From positions 1 through 55,046 of the forward strand of contig LFTI01000060.1 in the NCBI GenBank assembly GCA_001513285.1: a stretch of 55,046 nucleotides of DNA, read 5' to 3'. How positions within the stretch are numbered: position 1 is the first letter of the stretch; each line of letters begins with the position of its first letter. This document shows positions 1 through 8,233 of this stretch, piece after piece. This DNA is from Rikenellaceae bacterium DTU049. Its GTDB lineage: Bacteria > Bacteroidota > Bacteroidia > Bacteroidales > DTU049. Under the pieces are notes generated by a model, which did no database searches, was not told the DNA's origin, and saw only the letters and a program-made list of their open reading frames with translations. The translations under genes were made by a program, and so were the position numbers.

Positions 1-3
1 CAT

Positions 4-25
4 ACCCTGACCTATAGGTCAGGGT
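4..25. repeat. Perfect 22-bp palindrome
   Basis: Two 11-base arms (ACCCTGACCTA and its exact complement) meet with no spacer. It could be the terminator of a gene left of the window or an internal hairpin of the dispersed repeat that ends at 182. No T-tract follows, so intrinsic termination is unproven. Confidence 0.55.
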
Positions 26-182
26 TAATTTTGTGCTCATTTGTGTTAATTTGTGGACTAATTTACAACTAATATCCTACTAAACTCCTCATCACTAATC
101 AACTAATCAACTAATCAACTTTAATTTATAATTTTTGTCCTTTGTGATAAAATAATTTATCCACAATGAACGTTATAGAACC
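26..182. mobile_element. Right part of inverted-repeat (MITE-like) element, copy A
   Basis: The right end reads CCACAATGAACGTTATAGAACC, the inverted form of the end shared by the elements at 8234-8583, 37984-38262 and 50473-50658. The interior near 26-58 is a reverse-complement relative of 8282-8322 (a TTTGTG-rich phrase). No matching left end is visible in the window, so the copy is truncated or starts further left. It contains three tandem copies of CTAATCAA at 95-118. No coding sequence is seen in 1-282. Confidence 0.6.
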
Positions 183-282
183 GTTGATTAGGTAATTACT
201 ATTATGGTTATGATAAATTAAATTTGATAAGAGTTAGAAAAAAATTGTGATATAATTTTATAATTTTTAATTATGATTGATT

Positions 283-1032
283 TTACCCTTCTATCTCATC
301 TAATATTTCATCGGGGAGTTCCATATTATGATATACTTCTTGAACATCATCATCATCTTCGAGCAAGTCTATCAGTTTAAGAATTTTAAGAGCTTGATCT
401 TTATCTAATTTAACAAAAGTATTTGGTATACGTTCTAGTTTAGAAGAATCTGCTTCGATATTTAATTTTTCTAAGGTTTTTTGCATCGTGCCGAAATTTT
501 CTCTAGGAGTAAATATTATGACCATATCATCATCCTCTACGACATCCTCTGCACCTGCATCTATTGCTTCTAGCATAAATTCATCAAAATTAGAAATTTT
601 TTCTTTATTAATACGAAAAACACCTTTTTGATCAAAAATAAAATTAAGAGAACCACTCGTAGAGAGACTACCACCATGTTTATTAAAATAACTTCTAATA
701 TTAGCAACTGTTCTTTGCTGATTATCAGTAGCACATTCTACGATAATAGCTACACCATGAGTAGCATAACCCTCATAAACTATTTCTACATAGTTAGCAG
801 AATCTTTTTCATTTGCTTTATTAATAGCTCTTTGAATATTATCTTTGGGCATGTTTACACCACGAGCATTAGCTATAGCTAATCTAAGTCTTGGATTAGA
901 ATTTGGATCAGGTCCTCCCTCTCTCACAGCTATAGTGATATCTTTTATGATTTTAGTAAACATTTTGGAACGTTTAGCATCGTTTGCTTCTTTTTTTCTT
1001 TTAATTGTTGACCACTTATTATGACCTGACAT
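283..1032 (-). CDS. yebC: YebC/PmpR family DNA-binding protein
   Basis: This 249-residue protein belongs to the YebC/PmpR/TACO1 family. Members have been described as transcriptional regulators and, more recently, as factors that help ribosomes through difficult proline stretches. The N-terminus begins MSGHNKWSTIKRKK, the family signature, and the length is full for the family. The acidic C-terminal third (many D/E around residues 160-249) is also typical. The ATG at 1032 lies 15 bases after a TAACTTTG promoter box on the minus strand, which supports this start and a transcription unit of its own, although holA and the acetyltransferase lie upstream in the same direction. Family assignment is secure; which cellular role applies here is not shown by sequence. 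Confidence 0.93.
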   Translation of the reverse strand: MSGHNKWSTIKRKKEANDAKRSKMFTKIIKDITIAVREGGPDPNSNPRLRLAIANARGVNMPKDNIQRAINKANEKDSANYVEIVYEGYATHGVAIIVECATDNQQRTVANIRSYFNKHGGSLSTSGSLNFIFDQKGVFRINKEKISNFDEFMLEAIDAGAEDVVEDDDMVIIFTPRENFGTMQKTLEKLNIEADSSKLERIPNTFVKLDKDQALKILKLIDLLEDDDDVQEVYHNMELPDEILDEIEG

Positions 1033-1047
1033 ACAATATATTTTTTA

Positions 1048-1055
1048 CAAAGTTA
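1048..1055 (-). promoter_or_regulatory. Bacteroidota -7 box of yebC
   Basis: TAACTTTG matches TAnnTTTG and ends 15 bases before the yebC ATG. No clear -33 partner was assigned. Confidence 0.5.
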
Positions 1056-1079
1056 TAAAATCTTTTTTAATTTAATAAA

Positions 1080-2195
1080 TTACAGCTCTTTCACATAACA
1101 TCTTCTGCGTTTATGCTGGATATGTTTAAAGTTTTTCCATGTTTGAATAGCTTGAGTGTTGATTTCAAAAATCCCAGTAGTCTCTACCTCTCTAACTCCA
1201 TAGCGTATAAGTTCTTTTTGTAATTCAGTTATTAATACAGCTGCCACTCCTTGTCTTTGCAATTGCGGTAATACAGCTGTAAGAGCCAAATCTACAACTT
1301 TAGGATGTTTTATTGCCCTTAAAATATGATAAATCCCACATGGATTGAGCTTACCATTAGCTTTTTGCATAGCTTTAGATAATGAAGGTAAGCCTACAAT
1401 AAAAGCAATCGCTTCACCTTCAGCATTGGTAATTATTTTTACTAAATTAGGATTTAATAAAGGGAAATATTTCTCTATGTAATAACTACCCGTTTTATCA
1501 TCAAATGGCACTACATAAGGCAAATCAGCAAAAGCTTCATTTAAAACTTTTAAAACTTGTGGAATATATGGTTTGAGCTCTTGACTTTTTTTGAAAGAAT
1601 TTACTATTAAATTATATCTTTTTTTGATAGTTTCATTCAGCTTGAGAACCCTATCTTCTATATGCTGTTCGGGATATAGAATAAACTCTACCCAATCGTT
1701 TTCTTTTTGATAATTTAATTTATCAAAAACATTTTGATAAAATTTTTTATTATAAGTAGAAGCTATAGAAGGTAAATATTCATAACCTTCAATTAGTAAT
1801 CCTTGATTATCTAGATTAGAAAAACCTAGTGGCCCATGAATGTAAGTAGCTCCTTTGTCTTTAGCCCATTTTTCTGCAAATAATAATAATTGCTCACCTA
1901 CTTCTTCATTGGTGCATTCAAATTTAAAAAATCTAGAATAAGCTTTATTAACTTTTTCATTATATTTATTATTAATCATAGTAATGATGCGTCCTACGGT
2001 CTTATCATTATCTTTTGCCAACCAAAATTGCGTATCACAATATCCTAATTCTGGATTAGTATCTGGAGAAAACATTTTTTTCTCATCATTTTTAAGAGGT
2101 GGTATCCAGTATTTATCACCTTTATAAATCTTAAAAGGCAAATCAATAAATTCTTTGATGTCTTTTTGTGTTTTTACTTCTAAAATTTCTATCAT
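1080..2195 (-). CDS. GNAT-like N-acetyltransferase
   Basis: The 371-residue protein resembles the YghO-like group of long GNAT-fold proteins common in Bacteroidota, which are annotated only as N-acetyltransferases. The first ~40 residues include the motif YKGDKYWIPPL, where such proteins begin, and residues ~45-150 form the first acetyltransferase-like region ending in YIHGPLGFSNLDNQG. A second GNAT-like region lies near the C-terminus (LTAVLPQLQRQGVAAVLI, a plausible acetyl-CoA loop). No signal peptide or membrane segment is present. Its ATG overlaps the holA stop codon by four bases (ATGA), so the two are translationally coupled. Substrate unknown. Confidence 0.72.
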   Translation of the reverse strand: MIEILEVKTQKDIKEFIDLPFKIYKGDKYWIPPLKNDEKKMFSPDTNPELGYCDTQFWLAKDNDKTVGRIITMINNKYNEKVNKAYSRFFKFECTNEEVGEQLLLFAEKWAKDKGATYIHGPLGFSNLDNQGLLIEGYEYLPSIASTYNKKFYQNVFDKLNYQKENDWVEFILYPEQHIEDRVLKLNETIKKRYNLIVNSFKKSQELKPYIPQVLKVLNEAFADLPYVVPFDDKTGSYYIEKYFPLLNPNLVKIITNAEGEAIAFIVGLPSLSKAMQKANGKLNPCGIYHILRAIKHPKVVDLALTAVLPQLQRQGVAAVLITELQKELIRYGVREVETTGIFEINTQAIQTWKNFKHIQHKRRRCYVKEL

Positions 2196-3238
2196 GATTT
2201 TAAAATTCTTACAATTAATTCTTTCAATAACTCTTGCTGTTCAAAAGAACGGTTACCTACACCTTTAGCTTTGAGATCATATTCACGCAGCAAAGATATA
2301 ATATTTATTATAGATGATATAGAATAATTTTTATCTGCTTGCTGGAACTGCTTTAGAAAAAAAGCATGTGATAAATGCATCAATTTTAATAATTCAGCTT
2401 CAGCTTTTCTTTTATTATTTTGTTTATAAATTAATAATTGAGTAAAAAAATTAAATAAATTTTGAATAACTATGAATAATGAACTTCTCTCATCGCTAGA
2501 TGCCAGATATAAAGTAATATTTTGTATAGATTTAATATCTTTCTGTGCTAAGGAATTTTGTAATTCATAAACATTATATTGTCTATTGATGCCAGTAAGG
2601 TCTTCTACTATTTGCATAGTAATCTCACCACCAGAGGGCACTAAAATAAATAATTTTTCTAGTTCATTAGTAACTACCGAAAGGTTGGTCCCTAAATTAT
2701 CAGCCAATATCTTAGTAATATGAGGATTTATCTTATACCCCCTTTGTTTTGCAAAATCTTCTATAAAATTAGGAATTTGATAATTATATAAGCCTTTACT
2801 ATTAAATTTTATTACTTTGGATGTTTTTTTATTTAATAAAGCTTGCCATTTGCTATTTAACTTTTCATCTTTATAAGCAAAAAATAAAATAGACTGAGAC
2901 ATAGGCTTTTGAAAATATTTCTCGAATAAATCGAAATTAGCTAAACTAAGCTCTTGAGCCTCTCTAATAGAAATGACTTTATAATTGCCAAAAAAAGAAT
3001 AACTCTCTGCTATATTGATTATATCTGGTATAGTAGTATCTTTGCCATATAAAATATATAAATTAAAATCTTTGTCTGCAGGATCTAATATTTCATTTTC
3101 TATGATATGTTGCAACTGATCAATAAAATAAGCCTCCTTCCCGTAAGCAAAATATATATTTGCATAATTTTTAGTTTGAATATCAAATTTGATTTTTTCA
3201 AATTGCTGTATAAAATCAGATTTAATCGTAGATGCCAT
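2192..3238 (-). CDS. holA: DNA polymerase III subunit delta
   Basis: The 348-residue protein fits the delta subunit of the clamp loader, which opens the beta sliding clamp during replication. The order of features is typical: an N-terminal clamp-interacting region with the sequence IYFAYGKEAYFIDQL near residue 30, an AAA+-like middle with no Walker A motif, and the C-terminal region NLFNFFTQLLIYKQ followed by an LLREYDLKAKG stretch seen in delta subunits. It is the first gene of a pair with the acetyltransferase. The nearest promoter-like box lies 49 bases upstream of the ATG. Confidence 0.88.
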   Translation of the reverse strand: MASTIKSDFIQQFEKIKFDIQTKNYANIYFAYGKEAYFIDQLQHIIENEILDPADKDFNLYILYGKDTTIPDIINIAESYSFFGNYKVISIREAQELSLANFDLFEKYFQKPMSQSILFFAYKDEKLNSKWQALLNKKTSKVIKFNSKGLYNYQIPNFIEDFAKQRGYKINPHITKILADNLGTNLSVVTNELEKLFILVPSGGEITMQIVEDLTGINRQYNVYELQNSLAQKDIKSIQNITLYLASSDERSSLFIVIQNLFNFFTQLLIYKQNNKRKAEAELLKLMHLSHAFFLKQFQQADKNYSISSIINIISLLREYDLKAKGVGNRSFEQQELLKELIVRILKS

Positions 3239-3287
3239 TATTATTTTGCTTTTTTTAACTAAACTATTATCTTAATGTTTTCAAAAA

Positions 3288-3295
3288 CAAAAATA
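3288..3295 (-). promoter_or_regulatory. Possible -7 box of holA
   Basis: TATTTTTG on the minus strand, 49 bases before the holA ATG. The rest of the gap 3239-3473 holds no gene; a C-rich stretch at about 3352-3390 is low complexity. Confidence 0.35.
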
Positions 3296-3473
3296 CAAAT
3301 AATTAAAAATATTGATTTTAAAATTTCCCCAAAATTTCAAAAGAGATTTCTCATCCCCCATTCTACCCTACTTCCACATCTTAAAAATGAATTTACCTAA
3401 GCTCTTGATTACTCAAATTCTTTTATAAAATTTTACTATTATTTGCTGTTCTTTAAACAATTCTTTTAAAAAT

Positions 3474-4349
3474 TTATCTTAATTTTTCTTGTTTAGAGTA
3501 CCAAATTTGATAAAAAAATAACGAAGATATTATAATAGCAGCACCCATATAAAACCAAAAACTTAAAATTTCTGATTCTCCAAAAATAATTACAGATAGT
3601 ATAATAGCATAAACAGGTTCTAGATTTACATGCATGATGACTAGATAAGCACTATAAGTTTTCATTAATCTTATTAGAGCAGAAAAAGCATAAGCAGTAC
3701 AGCCAATCGCTAAAATCAATAAATAGAAACTATCTGTAATATTAGGAAATGATAAATCATTATTTATCCATGTCAGAAAAAACATAAAAATCCCACCACT
3801 TAGAAATTCCCAAAAACTTATCACCAAAGTATCATTATTAAAACCAATTTTTTTATTTATGACACTAAAAATGCTAAATAATAAATATGATAAAATAGCT
3901 ATAACAAGACCTCTCCATTGCACTGGTTCACCCCAATAAATTAGCAAAACACCAATTAAAATTGGAATAGCAAAAACTAAATCTACAAAAGAAAATTTCT
4001 TTTTAAGTAATAATGGCTCTAATAAAGAAGTAAATAAAGTACCTGTACCTAATAGACCTAAAACTAATGAGACTGTAGAAATTTTAATAGCATAAAAAAA
4101 CAAATACCAATGTAAAGCCATAATTATACCAGTAATTACAGAAATCAACAGGATCCTTTTTGTTAAACTAAGATTAATTTTTTTAATTTTTAATAAAAAA
4201 AATAAAAAAGCAGCAGCTATTATCATTCTGTAAAACACTAATGATAAAGCCGAAAGAGAAATTAATTTACCTAAAACACCTGTTATGCCAAAAAGTAATA
4301 CAACAAAATGTAATTCAAAATATGATGAAGAAATTTTGAAAAATTTCAT
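3474..4349 (-). CDS. EamA/DMT-family transporter
   Basis: The 291-residue protein is almost entirely hydrophobic, with about ten membrane helices arranged as two EamA halves (roughly residues 12-145 and 150-285), the hallmark of the drug/metabolite transporter superfamily. It begins MKFFKISSSYFELHFVVLLFGITGVLGK, where the first helix and a short FGITGVLGK loop fit EamA. Members move small metabolites or amino acids across the inner membrane; the substrate cannot be told. It stands alone and is divergent from the DUF2851 gene, with a TATTTTTG box 20 bases from its ATG. Confidence 0.87.
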   Translation of the reverse strand: MKFFKISSSYFELHFVVLLFGITGVLGKLISLSALSLVFYRMIIAAAFLFFLLKIKKINLSLTKRILLISVITGIIMALHWYLFFYAIKISTVSLVLGLLGTGTLFTSLLEPLLLKKKFSFVDLVFAIPILIGVLLIYWGEPVQWRGLVIAILSYLLFSIFSVINKKIGFNNDTLVISFWEFLSGGIFMFFLTWINNDLSFPNITDSFYLLILAIGCTAYAFSALIRLMKTYSAYLVIMHVNLEPVYAIILSVIIFGESEILSFWFYMGAAIIISSLFFYQIWYSKQEKLR

Positions 4350-4369
4350 AAAAATAATATAATTTTATA

Positions 4370-4377
4370 CAAAAATA
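4370..4377 (-). promoter_or_regulatory. -7 box of the EamA transporter gene
   Basis: TATTTTTG on the minus strand, 20 bases before the ATG at 4349, in the 36-bp gap between divergent genes. Confidence 0.45.
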
Positions 4378-4385
4378 AAAAATAA

Positions 4386-5489
4386 GTGAAAGAAATAAAA
4401 TTACATAAATGGTGGGCTAGAAATTACGGTCATAGCTACTTTAAATGTAATGATGATAAAATAATAAAAATTTTAAATCCTGGAAAATATAATTTACATG
4501 ATGGTCCAGATTATATAGGAACTGTTATAGAGACAAATGGTATAAAGCTTATAGGTAATACAGAAATGCATATTTTTGAGCAAGACTATAAACGACATAA
4601 TCATTTAAATGATCCACATTACTCTAATGTGATTCTTCATATTTTTTGCTTTCCTTCATCTGATCCTATATTAGACATACCTTTTAGGCTACAGATACCA
4701 ATAGAAAATATTTCAACAAATGAAATTGAAAATAATTTAATGAATATTTCTAAAAATGATCTATTTATAGCAGGGATAGCACGTATAAAAATGATTGGCA
4801 AACAATTAATTAATGATTATGGCAGCAATGATTTAATCCAAACATTATATGTAAGTTACTTTAGAGCAATGGGCTTACAAGCTAATGCTACTGCAATGGT
4901 TATGCTCGCTTGCCAAATACCATACAAAATTTTTTATGATAAATACGAATTAAAAAATATTATAAATACTTATTTATATGCAGCCAACATAGAAACAAAT
5001 TTGACAAATTCTACTAAAAATATTCTCAAAAAATATAATATTGTTCCTATAGCCCAGAATATATGGAACTATAAAGGTGTGAGGCCTAATGCATATCCTC
5101 ATATAAGAATAGTCAAAGCAGTAAGATCATTTAATGAATTAATAAATGAAGATAACTTTTTAAAAAGATTAATCAAAGATGGTACTGAATTTTGGTTTAA
5201 TAAAATGGATAATTTATTAACAAATGAAAATAAAAAACAAATTTTAGCTAACTGTATATTACCACTACGTTTGTGGTATATGGAAAATTTTGGTTATTAT
5301 GAAATAACAAATAGTATTATTACTGAAGGTGAGAAATATAAAATAGAAAAAAATTCATTAATATCAGATGCATGTCAGCTTTTAAAAATAAATGAATTTT
5401 TATTAAATCTAATTCATGGTCAAGGCATACTATCATTAATTAAAGCGGGTGTTATAAATACTGATTTAGAAAAATATATAATTCAATAA
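4386..5489 (+). CDS. DUF2851 family protein
   Basis: The 367-residue protein shows the DUF2851 hallmarks near its N-terminus: a first block LHKWWARN, then NPGKYNLHDGPDY (residues 31-43), IGNTEMHI, and HNHLNDPHYSNVILH (71-85). The family is widespread in Bacteroidota and its function is unknown. It starts with GTG; no ATG lies in frame between the preceding gene and the DUF2851 motif. The protein is shorter than the roughly 420-440 residues I recall for relatives, so a shortened C-terminus is possible. There is no signal peptide. It is divergent from the EamA gene. Confidence 0.8.
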   Translation: MKEIKLHKWWARNYGHSYFKCNDDKIIKILNPGKYNLHDGPDYIGTVIETNGIKLIGNTEMHIFEQDYKRHNHLNDPHYSNVILHIFCFPSSDPILDIPFRLQIPIENISTNEIENNLMNISKNDLFIAGIARIKMIGKQLINDYGSNDLIQTLYVSYFRAMGLQANATAMVMLACQIPYKIFYDKYELKNIINTYLYAANIETNLTNSTKNILKKYNIVPIAQNIWNYKGVRPNAYPHIRIVKAVRSFNELINEDNFLKRLIKDGTEFWFNKMDNLLTNENKKQILANCILPLRLWYMENFGYYEITNSIITEGEKYKIEKNSLISDACQLLKINEFLLNLIHGQGILSLIKAGVINTDLEKYIIQ

Positions 5490-5609
5490 ATACAGTTTAT
5501 AAGGTTAAATCTCATTAGTGTTGGGATAAGTTTAATGATATAATATAACAATTATAGTTTTTAAATATTCAAAAATATTCATTAATTTTACCTAATAAAA
5601 ATATTTTTT

Positions 5610-5756
5610 ATGTACACCGCTAAGGAACTAGACAACGAGGCCAGCTACATATATTTCGGGGCGAGATATTATGATCCAGCAGGTAGCCATGGTGTACCAA
5701 GATTATTTATAAGAATAAATGAAAAATATTCTAAGAAATATGAAAATTATTATTAA
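5610..5756 (+). pseudogene. RHS-repeat core domain fragment
   Basis: The 48 codons read MYTAKELDNEASYIYFGARYYDP followed by an unrelated tail, ending at a TAA at 5754. YTAKELDNE...YFGARYYDP is the end of the RHS-repeat-associated core, the strongly conserved stretch just before the variable C-terminal toxin tip of RHS polymorphic toxins. The usual WLSVDP continuation is missing and nothing RHS-like lies upstream, so this is a scrap. Bases 5611-5700 contain 43 G or C of 90 by my count, far above the flanks, which suggests an origin outside this genome or recent arrival. It runs into the start of the lipoprotein gene at 5740. Confidence 0.75.
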
Positions 5757-6360
5757 TAGAATAATTATTTTATTTATTATTACAACACTCTTTAGTTGTA
5801 ACAATAATGATATTGGATATAATGCTGATAATAAATATAATGATTTAATTATTCAAAATATTTTTAGTACTAATAAAGAAATACCAATAATTACGAACAA
5901 AGAAGAGATTTATAAGTTATTAGGTGTCCCTAAAAAAACAAAATCAAATATGCATATTAACTTATTAGAAAATGATAAATGGGTAAGATACAATTCTACA
6001 CATTATAGCTGGGATGATTTTTATTATATTGAGATAAATGGTGTTCTATTTTTATCAAATATTTTCTTTAAAAATAATAAGGATATTAAATTGGTTGCAG
6101 AAAAAGATATAATTTTTAATAAAAATACTAAAATGTCGTTTATAAAAAGAAAATTACCTGATTCATATAATGATAGATACGCTATCTCTCACTATTCATC
6201 TTTATATAATCCAGATGAATTAAAAAAAGATATAATAGTAGTACCATTTAATACTCAATATGGAACAATGGTTTTCTATTTTTATAATAATAGATTATTT
6301 TATTTAGATATAGGGTTAGGTATTATTGATTTATACAAAGAGAACCATGGCAAGATATAA
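5740..6360 (+). CDS. Putative lipoprotein in RHS-flanked island
   Basis: Starting at the ATG at 5740, this 206-residue protein has a hydrophobic leader and a lipobox TTLFSC, predicting a lipid-anchored envelope protein. An upstream in-frame ATG at 5719 would put seven extra residues before the leader and is less likely. The remainder is rich in N, K, Y and D and shows no domain I recognise. It overlaps the RHS fragment in another frame and overlaps the next gene by 14 bases. Position downstream of an RHS core end is where immunity or accessory genes of toxin cassettes usually lie, but an immunity role is inference only. Base composition is very AT-rich, unlike the RHS scraps. Confidence 0.65.
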   Translation: MKIIINRIIILFIITTLFSCNNNDIGYNADNKYNDLIIQNIFSTNKEIPIITNKEEIYKLLGVPKKTKSNMHINLLENDKWVRYNSTHYSWDDFYYIEINGVLFLSNIFFKNNKDIKLVAEKDIIFNKNTKMSFIKRKLPDSYNDRYAISHYSSLYNPDELKKDIIVVPFNTQYGTMVFYFYNNRLFYLDIGLGIIDLYKENHGKI

Positions 6361-6595
6361 TAAACCAAACAATTATAATATGGTTATACAAAGAGAATTA
6401 AATCATAGTTATCCATGGAATAGTTATCCATCCAGTTTAGATAATAAGGATAAAGATATAGGATTTTCCAGATCTGTATCAGAATGGTATAACATAGCAT
6501 ATCCTAATAGACCTCAAATTAACTTTAATATTTATAAAAATGGTAAATATACTCCATATAATAAAAATTCAACACAAAAAGATTATGGATTATGA
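6347..6595 (+). CDS. Small protein of unknown function, coupled to neighbours
   Basis: The 82-residue product starts at ATG 6347 (MARYNKPNNYNMV); a TTG at 6326 would add seven residues. It has no signal peptide, is rich in N, Y and K, and ends INFNIYKNGKYTPYNKNSTQ plus eight residues. It overlaps the lipoprotein gene by 14 bases and its stop overlaps the next start in ATGA, so the three are likely translated together. I recognise no family. Because it sits inside an RHS-flanked island and directly before a secreted protein, it could be a small effector domain or a toxin remnant, but nothing in the sequence proves this. Confidence 0.5.
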   Translation: MARYNKPNNYNMVIQRELNHSYPWNSYPSSLDNKDKDIGFSRSVSEWYNIAYPNRPQINFNIYKNGKYTPYNKNSTQKDYGL

Positions 6596-7083
6596 AAAAA
6601 TTATTTTTTTTAATTTTAATAAATTTATTGTTTATTAACTTAAATTTCACTCAATCAGGATTTAAAATGGTAGAAAAACAAATGGTAGAATATAAATTGA
6701 GTGATAGCTTTAGAGAGTTGATAATTAAGTATGTGATTGATAATATTCCTATAAAAAATGCATATTTTGTAGTTAATGTAGATGAATATGATGATAGATG
6801 TTCGATTAGCATTGAATACTGTCAAGAATTAAATGATAAAGATTTAAAATATATAGGTTTTTTCGAAATAGACAATAAATTATTTTTTGTAATAAATGGA
6901 CATAAAGATTTTTTATATCCTACTGATAGTATAAAGGAAGTGGAATATAGACAATATATAAAAAAAGAACAGGTAAAAAATGATATTTTATATCTTGAAC
7001 CATACGAAGATGATGTGCCAGTATGGTATTTTGTTTATAAAGATGGTGAATTTAATTTAACTTATTACTCTAATAAATATTAA
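6592..7083 (+). CDS. Putative secreted protein of unknown function
   Basis: The 163-residue protein begins MKKLFFLILINLLFINLNFTQ, a clear signal peptide with no lipobox, so export to the periplasm is expected. The mature part is acidic and tyrosine-rich with no recognised domain. Its start overlaps the previous stop (ATGA). With the lipoprotein at 5740 it gives the island two envelope-targeted products. An immunity protein for a toxin acting in the periplasm is one possible reading; a plain hypothetical protein is the safe one. Confidence 0.6.
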   Translation: MKKLFFLILINLLFINLNFTQSGFKMVEKQMVEYKLSDSFRELIIKYVIDNIPIKNAYFVVNVDEYDDRCSISIEYCQELNDKDLKYIGFFEIDNKLFFVINGHKDFLYPTDSIKEVEYRQYIKKEQVKNDILYLEPYEDDVPVWYFVYKDGEFNLTYYSNKY

Positions 7084-7149
7084 CATATTAAATAGTTACA
7101 AAATATTTGTATATTTGATAGATTTTACAAATATAAAAATAACACAGTA

Positions 7150-7230
7150 ATGCAGCACCTCCAATACCTCTCATACAGCGAGCTATTTGTCTCCCACCTA
7201 AACTCTGTCTGCTTAAAAAATAAATATTAA
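7150..7230 (+). pseudogene. Second RHS-repeat fragment
   Basis: The 26 codons begin MQHLQYLSYSELFVSHLNSVC, which resembles the VMQHLQYLPYGE-FV segment found just upstream of the RHS core end in Bacteroidota RHS proteins. The fragment ends at a stop at 7228 after an AT-rich tail. Bases 7151-7210 contain 29 G or C of 60 by my count, again above the flanks. In an intact RHS gene this piece would precede the piece at 5610, so the order here is reversed, as expected if an RHS array has been cut down or a cassette inserted. Confidence 0.6.
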
Positions 7231-7237
7231 AACAATA

Positions 7238-8185
7238 CTAAATATCATCAGCATTTTTCACTATTTGCAGTGATACTTCTTTACCATTTTCTATAGCTAA
7301 TCTTGCCTTTTTAGAATATTTAACTAATAACTCAAACAATTTATCTATGTTATTATCTCCTGATAAAACTATTCCTAATGGTGATGGCTCACTCAAACAA
7401 TAAATCTTATATTGTGAAGCAGCTATTTCAAATAATTTTTTGTTTTCTTCATAATTTCTACCTAGCATTATCCACGTGTTATCAGCAATGTAATGTCTAC
7501 CTAAGGTTAACAGTTCAGCAGTTATAGTATTGAGAGGTAAATCGTTCTTTAGTATTGCTAAAACTCTATCTCCTATCACTGGATCTGTTAAAAGGCAACC
7601 ACCTGCTGGGCTTGGAATATCTTTTATGCCAAATCTCTCAGATAAGCTCAATTGTTCATGTCTAGATCTACCGTTAATGTTTAATAATTTTTCTCTATCT
7701 ACTAAACCTTCTCTCTCTGGTTTAGTAGGAAATAGTAATTTTGCTGATAATGGACGTAATAATAAATCTTCGAATTCAGCATTTTTTTTAATTAATATTA
7801 GAGCATTCCTATTTTGACTCATTGGTCTCTGACCTAAAACTTCACCTGTGGCGATAAAATCTGCTCTCCCCTCTTTTACTAATTGAAAAGTTTTATTTAT
7901 CATTAGTATTTTACAGTCAATGCACGGATTAGCATGCGATCCATAACCGTATCTCGGTTTTTTTAATAATTCTAAATATTCCGTGCTTATATCTATGATT
8001 TCTCCATCGTCAAAGCCAAGTTCTTCTATATTTTTATAATATTTTTCTGGATTTTTTTTTAGCTCCCAGCCAAAAAAAGGTGTTATATATTTCACAGCAG
8101 TTATATGTATCCCTTGTTCTTTTAATATTTTACCTGCTAATATACTATCTAATCCTTCAGAAAATAGTAATAATGCTTTTGTCAT
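7238..8185 (-). CDS. ThiI-like PP-loop sulfurtransferase/ATPase family protein
   Basis: From ATG 8185 this is a 315-residue protein. The N-terminus carries a PP-loop FSEGLDS (residues 8-14), as in adenine-nucleotide alpha-hydrolases such as ThiI and MnmA that activate tRNA uridines for thiolation. A CIDC pair (88, 91) and a conserved PSPAGGCLLTDP segment (C197) follow, then TLGRHY...MLGRNYEENKKL, matching the family often named ThiI-like or wrongly queC. Such proteins probably modify tRNA with sulfur, but the exact base is not established. An open frame continues to 8413, but that extension lies inside a mobile element and reads as low-complexity sequence; a TAATTTTG box 21 bases before 8185 supports the shorter start. 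Confidence 0.75.
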   Translation of the reverse strand: MTKALLLFSEGLDSILAGKILKEQGIHITAVKYITPFFGWELKKNPEKYYKNIEELGFDDGEIIDISTEYLELLKKPRYGYGSHANPCIDCKILMINKTFQLVKEGRADFIATGEVLGQRPMSQNRNALILIKKNAEFEDLLLRPLSAKLLFPTKPEREGLVDREKLLNINGRSRHEQLSLSERFGIKDIPSPAGGCLLTDPVIGDRVLAILKNDLPLNTITAELLTLGRHYIADNTWIMLGRNYEENKKLFEIAASQYKIYCLSEPSPLGIVLSGDNNIDKLFELLVKYSKKARLAIENGKEVSLQIVKNADDI

Positions 8186-8206
8186 CTTTTTTAATTTTAA
8201 GTATTT

Positions 8207-8214
8207 CAAAATTA
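8207..8214 (-). promoter_or_regulatory. -7 box of the ThiI-like gene
   Basis: TAATTTTG on the minus strand, 21 bases before ATG 8185. It lies between the gene and the element at 8234-8583 and argues against a start inside the element. Confidence 0.5.
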
Positions 8215-8233
8215 GTAAGAAATTTAAAAATAG

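Noticed and set aside
628-882. 84-codon open frame on the plus strand
   Set aside because: It lies entirely antisense to yebC and has a composition typical of shadow frames.
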